Source: Lentzea sp. NEAU-D7 (lineage in GTDB: Bacteria > Actinomycetota > Actinomycetes > Mycobacteriales > Pseudonocardiaceae). From it: a stretch of 64,000 nt of DNA. Below are positions 33,101 through 41,171 of the stretch, piece after piece. A program made the translations under genes and the position numbers. The stretch spans positions 382,796-446,795 of the forward strand of contig NZ_JAPJDL010000003.1 in the NCBI RefSeq assembly GCF_026242055.1, read 5' to 3'. The notes below the pieces were generated by a model. The model had not been told where the DNA came from and ran no database searches. It saw only the letters and a list, made by a program, of their open reading frames with translations. Every line of letters begins with the position of its first letter. Position 1 is the stretch's first letter.

Positions 33101-33504
33101 TCGGCGAGAACCGCGATCGCGTTGCCGCAGATGTTGATCGGCACATCGAGGTGCCCCTGGATCCTGTTGCCGCGCACCACGTTCTGGAAGGCGGTGCCCT
33201 GCAGGCGCTCACCGGCCTGACGAACCAGCGGGTTCGCGACGGGCGCTGCCGTGCGGGTGGGCACCGCGTTGGTGACGCGGTCCGTGCTGATCGCCCGGTC
33301 CACCTTGGGGACCGTGACTTCCTTGACCGGGGTGGCCAGCTTGTTCTGGTCAGCCTTGATCGGAATAGCCGCCGCGACGTCGACAGCCGAAGGCGCAGCG
33401 TCCGGGTCGACGTTCTCCTGAGCAGAAGCGATGCCCGTACCGAGCATCAGCAAACCACCAGTGACAAACGCGGTCTGAAGTCCGCGCTTTGCCCAGGTCT
33501 GCAT
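30190..33504 (-). CDS. giant secreted chaplin-like repeat protein
   Basis: An 1104-residue exported protein. ATG 33504 follows AAGGAG and the signal peptide ends near IASA. From about residue 105 there are roughly twelve tandem units of about 51 residues with the pattern SGNI..P...PV.V.GN....GNA....GG...T.G. Two units carry a cysteine pair spaced as in chaplin domains (ICGN...GDC and VCGN...GTC). After residue about 770 comes a spacer, then GLPTQGATK-type nonapeptides and a Pro/Leu-rich tail with no sortase signal or membrane helix. By analogy with chaplins it may coat hyphae or spores as beta-rich fibres, which is inference. Confidence 0.7.
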   Translation of the reverse strand: MQTWAKRGLQTAFVTGGLLMLGTGIASAQENVDPDAAPSAVDVAAAIPIKADQNKLATPVKEVTVPKVDRAISTDRVTNAVPTRTAAPVANPLVRQAGERLQGTAFQNVVRGNRIQGHLDVPINICGNAIAVLADTEATGDCTQTTHRDGTIVTDGANQALAGNVVAVDHVLPVQLTGNAVGAGGNAETNTTDAKQVSTTGGDITTSGEKGSISGNVVAERGATPVQVTGNGVGAAGNAEGNSSADTFASSEGDVITSGKDGSISGNAAPIPLAPLFEVNGNSAAAAGNSATDSTQSGAAYAGGKTITNGDPATLAGNIAEPALAGPITVDDNAAAVGGNAAAISDTVNDSRAGGSHHTTGHGSTASGNIAGAPISLPVAAGGNGASLVGNALTDHTNEANSTAGGQSFTVGDKSVLSGNIADVPPATAVDVCGNGATLAGQAAGTCENDVRSVTSGYQGTTGNDSVVSGNIASTPVATPAEVYGLAAALGGQASGSADEVKLVQSGGTPNTQDDRGTVSSNIVTAPTAAAPQVFAVTAGLVGNTTSDAANDTTVTAGDAPHATGKKSSASGNIVQVPTSTPAQVFADGVTLVGNNDTTAVNATDMKAGGDAITTGEAGSIAGNAISAPVATGTQVLGWSVGGGSNVNSTATNDLSSVAGGDVNSNGDKGAVSGNLLGAQPAVLPAVPGNTIAAAGITNSDVVSATNVVSGDDSYTSADDASVSGNLVNVPANAFAGVYADAVAVAGNATTVTDKASYTQAGGETLTEGSGPLTARDMHVPVEAAAKLARIPVEVLGQATTLGTSDDTQLTGEETEGPLRATQLKGLELPKGVDSLLKANQIPTFHGLDSKLPINQFPNPADLAGLVGQLPIQGLPTSGLPTKGLPTKGATKGLPTQGATKGLPTQGATKGLPTQGATKGLPTQGLTQGLPTQALTQGLPTQAVTEGITKGLTQGLTQGLAKGMAKAPTKGLPIKGLTGGAKERSSLPLNGGTGSITPNVQGLPLGQLLDAAKGLVPAGATGRSLPSVPVTAPALPVPVQLPALPTERSLPALPVDGPASLSGLSLNPTKGLAPQAGERALPLDAPALAMIDPANLFQKVTGSL
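30739..30846 (-). repeat. 27-bp tandem repeat encoding a nonapeptide
   Basis: Units start at 30739, 30766, 30793 and 30820. The first three are identical, the fourth differs at its last three bases, and degenerate units continue on both sides (about 30600-30880). Each codes for nine residues of the GLPTQGATK type within the giant repeat protein. Such tracts change length by slippage. Confidence 0.85.
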
Positions 33505-33696
33505 TAGATCTCCTTCATCGATTTCCCGTCCAAGCGACGGGGGCTCAAGGGGGTGGGGCCGAAGCGCGCAGGGGAAGGCGCGCCATCACCGGGGGAGTCA
33601 CACGCGGCGATCGACCTGTTTGAGCGCAAGAAAAAAGCGCGACGGTCGACTTCCGGACAGCCAGGGGAGAGGGCTGCCGCGGACCGCGCGCTTGAA

Positions 33697-34476
33697 TCAG
33701 TCGGGGTTGATACCGGGCTGCTTGCCCGGCGTCACGGTGACCTCGTCGGTGGACGGCGCGAGAGCGCGCGTCGACGAGATGCCGTGAGCGTCACCGGGTG
33801 CAGCGAGAGCAGCGAACATGCTGCCCTTGGCAGAACCAGAACCGTCGTTGCACGAAGCACACTGCACCGGCGCGGGGGCCGGGACGGGCAGCTTCGGGAA
33901 CGGGGTGCTGGGCAGGGACGGACGCTGCTCGGAGGGCACGACGAAGTCGTTGTGCTCCAGCAGATCCGTCCAGTTGCCACCGGACGGGCCGGTGAACTGC
34001 GAGACCACCGGTGCCGGCGACTGTCCGGCATCGGTGGTGGGGGCCGCGGGGATCTCCGGGAAGGTCACGTCCATCGACCGCGCACTGGCGGGGCTGCTGG
34101 ACTGACCGATCCTGGTGACCTGCGGCATGATCCGGGCGGCGATCTGCTCGACCGCCTGGGAGACCTGCACGTCCGGCAGGGCGGCGCGAGCCTTCTCCTG
34201 CTCGGCCTGCAAGGTCTCGTCGATCTTGTGCACCGCCTTGGCGGCGGGGACGACGACCGGCAGCTTCTCGTCGGTCTTGGTGACGATCTTGCTGACGACG
34301 TCGAGCTGCTGCGCGTCGGCAGCGGGCACGGTGTCGGCCGCGATGGCCGACGTCGTGGTGAGCGCCCAGGCAACGGCCGTTCCCGCGATCGCTCCACCGA
34401 CGGCGAGCAGCGCTCGGGTGGCGAACCGGCGGATGCCGATCGCTCCCGTCTTCGCTCGCGGCTCAGTGGAGAACAA
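33697..34476 (-). CDS. membrane-anchored exported protein beside the repeat protein
   Basis: About 259 residues. A hydrophobic N-terminal segment (ALLAVGGAIAGTAVAWAL) with ASA-type cleavage motif suggests export. A helical stretch (DVVSKIVTKTDEKLPVVVPA to QAVEQIAARIMPQV) and a Pro/Ser-rich region with one CASC motif follow. TTG 34476 is chosen because GAGG lies eight bases upstream, and the open frame continues to 34578 without a better start. No family recognised. It is codirectional with the giant repeat protein, 192 bases upstream, and shares the style of a surface-layer component. Confidence 0.55.
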   Translation of the reverse strand: MFSTEPRAKTGAIGIRRFATRALLAVGGAIAGTAVAWALTTTSAIAADTVPAADAQQLDVVSKIVTKTDEKLPVVVPAAKAVHKIDETLQAEQEKARAALPDVQVSQAVEQIAARIMPQVTRIGQSSSPASARSMDVTFPEIPAAPTTDAGQSPAPVVSQFTGPSGGNWTDLLEHNDFVVPSEQRPSLPSTPFPKLPVPAPAPVQCASCNDGSGSAKGSMFAALAAPGDAHGISSTRALAPSTDEVTVTPGKQPGINPD

Positions 34477-34625
34477 CGCAGGAAACCTCGCTACTCGGTG
34501 GCGCTCAAGGGAATCGCCGACGATCAACTGATCAAGTCGACGTCGGCGACTCTGCCAGTCCATCCACCCCGATTGCACGCTCTCAGCGCTCGGTTAACTA
34601 CATCGTGTGAACGGCTTCCCTTGGC

Positions 34626-36803
34626 TCACACGCGCTTCAGCACTCGCGCGGCACCGGCCGCCGCGGTCGACGCGAGCACCCAGCCCACGGCCACGAGCAG
34701 CGAAGATATCCATTGCGACGCACCGGTGAACTGCCACTTGCCGTCGTGGCCGAAGTCGATGATCGGGATCAGCAGGTCGAGGGCGAGCAGCGCGGCGTTC
34801 CACACCGGGTCCTCGTCTTTGTTGAGCTTGACCATCGGGTGCCAGTTGAACCACAACGCGCCGAACAGCCAGAAGACGGCGAGCCAGCAGATCGCGAGCC
34901 ACGGCCGGTAGCCGTAGCCGACGGTCCACCGCTGCACGACGCCCCACACCCGGCCGGCGCGGCCGAGTTCGGAGTAGCGGCGGCGTTGCTTCTCCAGCTG
35001 GACCTTCTGCGCGAGCTCCTCCTCGCCACCCTGCTGGTAGACGGCGGCGAGCTGTTCGTACGGTCCTGGCGCGAAGTCCGGCTGCACCTTGAGCAACCAC
35101 TTCAGCCGCGTCTGCACCGGCACGTCCGGGTCGGCGGTGATGCCGGCGAACTCGAAGTCGTCCACGGCGACGCCGCCCTCGGCGTCCCACAGCCCCGGTC
35201 CGTCGGTCACCGACACCGCTTTGAGGCGGCTCAGCACTATCTTCCCCTTGGGCTGCTGGCCCTCGGGGATGTGCAGGCGGAACTGGTGGACGGTGAGGCC
35301 GTAGGCGTTGAGCGCGATGTCCGCGGCGGTCGAGCCGAGGTGCGAGTCGCTGAACGTCGCCATCTTGCCGACCTCGCCCAGCCGGATCCGCACGCCGCCG
35401 ACCGCGGTGAACCCGCGGCTGCACAGGAGGTCCTTGCCGATCGTGATGGCGCGGGCGTCCAGCGACGGCTTCTGCGTGCCGTTCGCGCGGAGCCTCGGGA
35501 GGGTGAGCTCGGCGCCGGAGAGGTCGAGGGTGGAGCCGATGTTCGCGTTCTGCAGGCGGACCGAGCCCTTGGCCTTCAGCTCGCGCAGGAAGAGCGTGCC
35601 GCCGACCTGGAGGCGGTCGGCGAACAGGACGTCGATGCCGGGCCCGTGCAGCGAGACGCCGGACATGCTGGCGCTGCCGTTGATGGTCGCGTTGGACAGC
35701 CGGACCTGGCCGTAGGTGTGCAGTGCCTTGGACCGGACGCCCGCGCCGTTGACGGCGCTGCGGGCCTCGACGTCGCCGCGGACCTGCATGCCGTCGGCGT
35801 GCAGGGCGACCGGGATGCGGTTCGTGACGTCGCCGGCGAGCTCCTCGGCGATCTCCCGCGGCCCGATCACCGCGCCGGACAACCGGAGGTAGCCGCCGAT
35901 GCTCGCGTTCGGCAGCCGGACCGTGCCCTCGCTGATGAAGCCGTCGTCGAGCTCGACGTTGCCCTCGACCCGGAGGCGGTCGGCCACGAGCGTCGCGGCC
36001 TCGTCGGCCGATCCGTGCGGCAGGACCAGCACCTGGTTGTCGACGCGGTGGGCGGAGTTGAGGCGGGCGCCGGTGAACTCGACGTTCCCGTTGACGCGCG
36101 CGCCGTCGAACAGCACGCGGCCGTCGGCGGTGAAGCGGCCGCCCTCGGCGTTGCAGAAGACGTTGCCCGCGACGACGATCCCGGACGCGTCGAGCGCGTC
36201 CTTGCCGGTGTTGAGCAGCCGCGCGCCACCGAGGTGGACGCTGCCGCCGATCGCCGCGCCCCGCAGGCGCACCTCGCCGTTCGCGCGCATCGCGATGGCC
36301 TGGATGGAACCGCTGACCCTCAGCCGGGCGCCGAGCAGCGCGTGGTCGGTGTTCGAGCGCAGCACCGCGCCGGCGAGGCGGAGCGTCCCGTCCACCGCGG
36401 CGTCGGTGAGGTCGACGGTGCCGGTGCAGGTGAAGCCGGCCTCGAGGACCAGGTCGCTGAAGACCCTGAGGTTGCGACCCTGGAGCCCCGGAACGCGGGT
36501 GCCGCGCAACCGCAGGCCGATGAGGCGGGCCATGCGGAGGTCGAGCGGCTCCTCGAACGCGCAGTGGGTGAGGTCGATGACCCGCGTGACGCGGGTGCCC
36601 TCCAGTTCGAACTTGCCGGTGATCCGCGCGTTGCGGAGGCGCAGAGCGGGTAGTCCCTTGCGCGGCACCCGGTACATGCCGGTCAGCAGACCGGTGAGCA
36701 CCTCGCCGCGCACGCTCTGCCCGGTCAGGTCGATCTCGGTGCCACCCGCGTAGGCCCCGGCGACCTGGCGTTCGAGCTCGGTCAAGTCTTCGGGCTTGAT
36801 CAC
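34626..36803 (-). CDS. repeat-rich membrane protein (actinobacterial membrane-associated family)
   Basis: A 725-residue protein. Residues about 20-560 consist of short beta-strand repeats with alternating hydrophobic and G/D turns (VRLRGAAIGGSVHLGGARL and similar), like a polymer-forming or pentapeptide-type beta-helix. The last 150 residues hold a basic coiled helix (LEKQRRRYSELGRAGR) and about three membrane helices (WLAICWLAVFWLFGALWF, then two more). Streptomyces relatives are labelled membrane-associated oxidoreductase, but no cofactor motif is visible. GTG 36803 follows GGGGAGG. The start further upstream has no ribosome site. Likely a cytoplasmic beta-solenoid tethered to the membrane. 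Confidence 0.65.
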   Translation of the reverse strand: MIKPEDLTELERQVAGAYAGGTEIDLTGQSVRGEVLTGLLTGMYRVPRKGLPALRLRNARITGKFELEGTRVTRVIDLTHCAFEEPLDLRMARLIGLRLRGTRVPGLQGRNLRVFSDLVLEAGFTCTGTVDLTDAAVDGTLRLAGAVLRSNTDHALLGARLRVSGSIQAIAMRANGEVRLRGAAIGGSVHLGGARLLNTGKDALDASGIVVAGNVFCNAEGGRFTADGRVLFDGARVNGNVEFTGARLNSAHRVDNQVLVLPHGSADEAATLVADRLRVEGNVELDDGFISEGTVRLPNASIGGYLRLSGAVIGPREIAEELAGDVTNRIPVALHADGMQVRGDVEARSAVNGAGVRSKALHTYGQVRLSNATINGSASMSGVSLHGPGIDVLFADRLQVGGTLFLRELKAKGSVRLQNANIGSTLDLSGAELTLPRLRANGTQKPSLDARAITIGKDLLCSRGFTAVGGVRIRLGEVGKMATFSDSHLGSTAADIALNAYGLTVHQFRLHIPEGQQPKGKIVLSRLKAVSVTDGPGLWDAEGGVAVDDFEFAGITADPDVPVQTRLKWLLKVQPDFAPGPYEQLAAVYQQGGEEELAQKVQLEKQRRRYSELGRAGRVWGVVQRWTVGYGYRPWLAICWLAVFWLFGALWFNWHPMVKLNKDEDPVWNAALLALDLLIPIIDFGHDGKWQFTGASQWISSLLVAVGWVLASTAAAGAARVLKRV

Positions 36804-36884
36804 GTTCGTCCTCCCCCTGACGAATCGGATCATCCCTGCTGAGGTTGCACCTTGGCGAGGGCCTGAACAGTTAACGTGAGGTCC

Positions 36885-38036
36885 ATGAGCACGCCGGAGT
36901 CGGAGATCAGCGGCCGCGTTCCGAAGCTGCTGCGGGTGAGTGCCGCGCTGAGCTGGCGGTTCGTCGTCGTGGTGGCCGCGCTGTACGTGGTCGCCTACGT
37001 GTTCGGCTTCCTCGCGTCGATAGTGATCCCCGTCGCTATCGCGCTGCTGCTCGCCGCACTGCTGTCACCGGGCGTCTCGAAGCTCGTCGAGTGGCGCGTG
37101 CCGCGCGGCGTGGCGGTGACCGTGATGATGATCATCGGCCTCGGCGTCCTGGGCGGCGTGCTGACGTTCGTGATCAGCGAGTTCTCCCGGGGTCTCCCCG
37201 AGCTGCAGTCACAGGTGGCGGCGTCGCTCGACACGATCCAGACGTGGCTGAAGGACGGGCCCGCGCACCTGTCCGACCAGCAGCTGCAGAACTACGTCAA
37301 CGAGATCGTGAAGACGATCAAGGAGAACCAGGCGGAGATCACGTCCGGTGCCCTCACGACCGCCGCGACCCTGGGCGAGCTGCTCACCGGCCTGCTGCTG
37401 GCGCTGTTCACGCTGATCTTCTTCCTGCACGACGGTGACGGCATCTGGCGCTTCGTCACTCGCGCCGTGCCCCAGGACGTGCGTCAGCGCGTCGACGTGG
37501 CGGGGCGACGCGGGTTCAGCTCTCTCGTTTCTTATGTGCGCGCCACGGCCGTGGTCGCGATCGTGGACGCCGTGGGCGTCGGCGTCGGTCTGGCGATCAT
37601 CGGTGTGCCGCTCGTGGTGCCGCTGTCCGCGTTGGTGTTCCTCGGTGCGTTCATCCCCATCATCGGTGCAGTGTTCACCGGTGCGGTGGCGGTGTTGATC
37701 GCGTTGGTGACCAACGGGCCCATTGCCGCTTTGGTCGTGCTGGCCGTGCTCATCGGTGTGATGCAGCTGGAGTCGCACGTCCTGCAGCCGCTGTTGCTGG
37801 GGCGTGCGGTGAAGTTGCACCCGTTGGCCGTGGTGCTGGCGATCGCGGGCGGGTTGGTGACCGGCGGCATCGCCGGGGCGTTGCTTGCCGTGCCGTTGCT
37901 GGCGGTGCTGAACTCCGGGATCCGGTCGCTGGTGTCCGATTCGGACGCTGCGCAGAACCCGGAGAAGGTGGACGTGCTGAATCCTCAGGACACGGCGCCG
38001 AAGGACGACAAGAGCGAACGGGTCAAAGAGCTCTAG
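36885..38036 (+). CDS. AI-2E/PerM-family transporter
   Basis: A 383-residue membrane protein of the UPF0118/AI-2E exporter family with about eight helices: a pair near the N-terminus (VVVVAALYVVAYVFGFLAS), a soluble amphipathic section (ELQSQVAASLDTIQTWL) and a C-terminal bundle with ALVFLGAFIPIIGAVFTG and LESHVLQPLLLG. Some relatives work as antiporters, so the name does not prove signal transport. ATG 36885 lies seven bases after TAACGT, fitting a leaderless start. The stop overlaps the convergent diguanylate cyclase stop within a 4-bp CTAG. Confidence 0.88.
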   Translation: MSTPESEISGRVPKLLRVSAALSWRFVVVVAALYVVAYVFGFLASIVIPVAIALLLAALLSPGVSKLVEWRVPRGVAVTVMMIIGLGVLGGVLTFVISEFSRGLPELQSQVAASLDTIQTWLKDGPAHLSDQQLQNYVNEIVKTIKENQAEITSGALTTAATLGELLTGLLLALFTLIFFLHDGDGIWRFVTRAVPQDVRQRVDVAGRRGFSSLVSYVRATAVVAIVDAVGVGVGLAIIGVPLVVPLSALVFLGAFIPIIGAVFTGAVAVLIALVTNGPIAALVVLAVLIGVMQLESHVLQPLLLGRAVKLHPLAVVLAIAGGLVTGGIAGALLAVPLLAVLNSGIRSLVSDSDAAQNPEKVDVLNPQDTAPKDDKSERVKEL

Positions 38037-39235
38037 GCCATCGACACGAGGTTCCGGCCGTACGCCTTGGCCGCCAGCAACGCCGCGTCGGCCGCCACCA
38101 GCAGGTCCGGCAGCTCGTACCCGAACCGGGTCGTCGTCGACACCCCTATGGACACGGTCAGGCCGTGCAGCTCGTGCGGCTTGCCGTCCGTGGCCATCGT
38201 GGGCACCCGCAGAGCCGCCACAGCCTTGCGCACGCGTTCGGCGACGTACTCGGCCTCGTCGGGAGTCGCTTCGGGCAGGAGCACCACGAACTCCTCGCCG
38301 CCGAACCGTCCGACGAGGTCTCCTCGGCGGACGGTGCCGCGCAGCAGCAACGAGATCGCGGCCAGGGCGGCGTCGCCCGCGAGGTGGCCGACCTCGTCGT
38401 TGACCTTCTTGAAGTGGTCGAGGTCGAGGAGCATCACGGCCATCGGACGGATGCGGCTCGCACCCTTGGCCAGTTCGTAGCGGGCGCGGCTGTCCCAGTG
38501 CACGGCGTTGGCGAGGCCGGTCTTGGCGTCGCGCTGGGCCGAGCGGCGCCACTGGGGGAGCTGGGCCGCTCGTTCCAGCAGGGCAAGGGACGGGCCGGCG
38601 ATGAGGACGTGGACGGCGTTCGACTCCGCGACGCAGCCCATGAGTCCGCCGATCGACACGGCGACCACGCCGAGGATGGCGTCGATGGGTTCGCCGACGT
38701 TCTCCTCGAAGGTGGCGGACGGGCTGCGCAGCTTCAGGCCCAGCGCGATCAGGCCCGCTCGCAGGACCAGCAGCAGTGCCGCGGCCAGGGTGAGGACCAG
38801 GAGGTTGGCGTGCGGGTCGGCCCAGCCGAGGACGTAGCGGGTGGTGAAGACGGCCAGTGCGGTGGCGCTCAGGGTGAAGAGCCAGCGGTGGGTTTCCGGG
38901 CGCTGGGCCAGCAGGCAGTGCAGGGCCGGGCCGAAGAGGAGCAGCACCAGCAGGTTCGGCGGGAGGGCGAGGATGCCGGCCGTCAGGTAGCAGAGGTGGG
39001 CCGCCCACGGGTTGCGCTCGGTCTCGCCCAGGCGGTGGCTGTAGATGGTGCTGCCGATGATCACCGCACCCGCCGTGCCCGCGATCGCGGCGAACCTGGC
39101 GATTTCGGAGGGTGACGGCGTTTCGGAGGAAACGATGGCGTAGGTGACGGTGGCGAGCGCCGCCACGTCGATCAGCAACCAGTAGCCGAGCGCGGACCGC
39201 CGCAAAGTCCACACCGGCCAGTCCCGCACCTGCAT
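38033..39235 (-). CDS. membrane diguanylate cyclase
   Basis: A 400-residue protein: about seven N-terminal membrane helices (residues 15-215) and a C-terminal GGDEF domain. The signature GRFGGEEFVVLLPE is intact, and RRGD five residues before it is a proper I-site (RxxD), so it should make cyclic di-GMP and be product-inhibited. Cyclic di-GMP controls development in sporulating actinomycetes. ATG 39235 follows GGGGGAGGG. The open frame continues to 39268 without a ribosome site. Confidence 0.9.
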   Translation of the reverse strand: MQVRDWPVWTLRRSALGYWLLIDVAALATVTYAIVSSETPSPSEIARFAAIAGTAGAVIIGSTIYSHRLGETERNPWAAHLCYLTAGILALPPNLLVLLLFGPALHCLLAQRPETHRWLFTLSATALAVFTTRYVLGWADPHANLLVLTLAAALLLVLRAGLIALGLKLRSPSATFEENVGEPIDAILGVVAVSIGGLMGCVAESNAVHVLIAGPSLALLERAAQLPQWRRSAQRDAKTGLANAVHWDSRARYELAKGASRIRPMAVMLLDLDHFKKVNDEVGHLAGDAALAAISLLLRGTVRRGDLVGRFGGEEFVVLLPEATPDEAEYVAERVRKAVAALRVPTMATDGKPHELHGLTVSIGVSTTTRFGYELPDLLVAADAALLAAKAYGRNLVSMA

Positions 39236-39351
39236 CGCCCTCCCCCGAACCCGGAGAGCGTCGCACATTCCTCCGTTCGGCAGAAGACGGCCACCTGGGG
39301 GTTAGCCAGCACACGTTCACGCGGCAGGATGGTGTCCGAAAGGAGCACAGC

Positions 39352-40512
39352 GTGCCCAAAGAGCCTGCCGAACGTGTGACGAAGGTGATCGACGACCCGG
39401 CCACGCCCCTGTGGCGCGGGACGATTGCGCTACGCATAGTCACATTCCTCTTCGCGGCGGCCAACGTCATCGCGAACCAATCCGGTTACGTGCGGCCCTG
39501 GCTCGCGTGGACCACGCTCGGGGTGATGGCGCTGTGGTCCGTCTTCACGAGCCGCGCCTACAGCACGACGTGGGGCAGGCGGTGGCCGATTGTGCTCGTC
39601 GACCTGGCGCTGACCTGCGGTCTCATGTCGCTGTCACCGTTGATCATGTCCGACCACCAGCTGCTGGTCCTGCACGTGCCGCTGATCACGACGATCTGGG
39701 CGTGCGTGCCGGCGGTCGCGCTGGGCGCGCTCGGCGGGGCGGCCGCGGGCTTCGGCGGCGGGCTGACCGTCGGCCTGTTCACCTACCTGTCGCACCGTTC
39801 GCCGAGCCTCGACCTGCTGCGCGACGTGGTGCTGCTGGCCGGTGCGGGCATGGTCGTCGGCATGGCGTCGGCCACGGCACGGCGGTCCGCGGTGCTGCTT
39901 GCCCAGGCATTGAGGGCCGAAGCCGCGACGGCCGAACGCGAGAGGCTCGCCCGGTCGATCCACGACAGCGTGCTGCAGGTCCTCGCCCGCGTGCGCAAAC
40001 GCGGCCTGGAGGTCGGCGGCGAGGCGGCCGAACTGGCCCAGATGGCGGGCGAGCAGGAGGTGGCGCTGCGGAACCTGGTGGCCGCCGCCCCCGTGGACTC
40101 CACTGTGGATGGAGAGATCGACCTGCGGCCGGGGCTGCAGCTGCTGGCCACGCCGAAGATCCAGGTGTCCACGCCCGCCACGCAGGTGATGCTGAAGGCG
40201 GGAGCCGCGACCGAGCTCACGTCGCTGGTGCGGGAGGCGCTGTCCAACGTGGACAAGCACTGCGGTGAGGACGCGCGGGCCTGGGTCCTGCTGGAGGATC
40301 TCGGGGAAGAAGTCGTGTTGAGCGTCAGGGACGATGGGCCTGGCATCCCGGAAGGCCGGATCGCGTCGGCCGCCGCGGAGGGCAGGATGGGGATCGAGAA
40401 GTCGATCAAAGGCCGGGTGGAGTCGCTCGGCGGAACGCTCGAGCTCCAGACCGGGCCGGGGGAGGGCACGGAATGGGAAGTCCGGGTGTTCAGGAAGGGG
40501 GCGGCAAGATGA
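39352..40512 (+). CDS. MacS-family sensor histidine kinase
   Basis: A 386-residue membrane kinase with about five helices in residues 25-175 and a HisKA_3-type dimer domain with phosphoacceptor H204 in RSIHDSVLQVLARV. The ATPase domain ends with DDGPGIP and the GRMGIEKSIKGRVESLGG G-box. It fits the actinobacterial MacS family. It would phosphorylate the adjacent NarL-type regulator; the signal is unknown. GTG 39352 lies behind AAAGGAG. The stop overlaps the regulator start as ATGA. Confidence 0.9.
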   Translation: MPKEPAERVTKVIDDPATPLWRGTIALRIVTFLFAAANVIANQSGYVRPWLAWTTLGVMALWSVFTSRAYSTTWGRRWPIVLVDLALTCGLMSLSPLIMSDHQLLVLHVPLITTIWACVPAVALGALGGAAAGFGGGLTVGLFTYLSHRSPSLDLLRDVVLLAGAGMVVGMASATARRSAVLLAQALRAEAATAERERLARSIHDSVLQVLARVRKRGLEVGGEAAELAQMAGEQEVALRNLVAAAPVDSTVDGEIDLRPGLQLLATPKIQVSTPATQVMLKAGAATELTSLVREALSNVDKHCGEDARAWVLLEDLGEEVVLSVRDDGPGIPEGRIASAAAEGRMGIEKSIKGRVESLGGTLELQTGPGEGTEWEVRVFRKGAAR

Positions 40513-41171
40513 CGGTCTCGGTGATGGTCGTGGACGACCACCCGATGTGGCGCGAAGGCGTGGCGCGCGATCTGCAGGAACGCGGCTTCGAGATAGTGGC
40601 GACCGCGGGCGACGCGCCCTCGGCGGTGCGGATCGCGAAGGCCGTGCGGCCCAATGTGGTCCTGATGGACCTCAACCTCGGCGAGCTCTCCGGGGTCGAC
40701 GCGACCGCGATGATCACGAGCGAACTGCCGGAGACGCGCGTGCTCGTGCTGTCCGCGTCCGGCGAGCACGACGACGTGCTGCAGGCCGTGAAGGCGGGCG
40801 CGTCCGGTTACCTGGTGAAGTCCGCGTCCTCGGAGGAACTGGTCGAGGCCGTCTCGCGCACCGCCGCCGGCGACGCCGTCTTCACCGCGGGTCTCGCGGG
40901 CCTGGTGCTGGGCGAGTACCGGCGCATGGCCGCGGCTCCGGACGACTCGGAGGACAAGCCCCAGCTCACCGACCGGGAGACCGAGGTGCTGCGGCTGGTG
41001 GCCAAGGGCCTGACCGCGCGGCAGATCGCGAACCGCCTGGTGATCTCCCACCGCACGGTCGAAAACCACGTCCAGTCGACATTGCGCAAACTCCAACTGC
41101 ACAACCGGGTGGAGTTGGCGCGTTATGCCATCGAGCACGGTCTCGACGCCGAACCGGAGGCAGAGAAATGA
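40509..41171 (+). CDS. NarL/LuxR-type response regulator
   Basis: A 220-residue regulator. The receiver domain has VVDDHP and phospho-acceptor D54 (VVLMDLNLGEL), with K at VKSASS. The C-terminal LuxR helix-turn-helix reads LTDRETEVLRLVAKGLTARQ in part, followed by NRLVISHRTVENHVQ. It is translationally coupled to the kinase upstream and to the DUF1707 gene downstream by 4-base overlaps, forming a three-gene MacS/MacR-like operon. Confidence 0.92.
   Translation: MTVSVMVVDDHPMWREGVARDLQERGFEIVATAGDAPSAVRIAKAVRPNVVLMDLNLGELSGVDATAMITSELPETRVLVLSASGEHDDVLQAVKAGASGYLVKSASSEELVEAVSRTAAGDAVFTAGLAGLVLGEYRRMAAAPDDSEDKPQLTDRETEVLRLVAKGLTARQIANRLVISHRTVENHVQSTLRKLQLHNRVELARYAIEHGLDAEPEAEK

Noticed and set aside
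30187-33507. Plus-strand frame over the whole repeat protein
   Set aside because: Glycine/arginine-rich mirror of a repetitive gene. The minus strand has signal peptide, ribosome site and ordered repeats.
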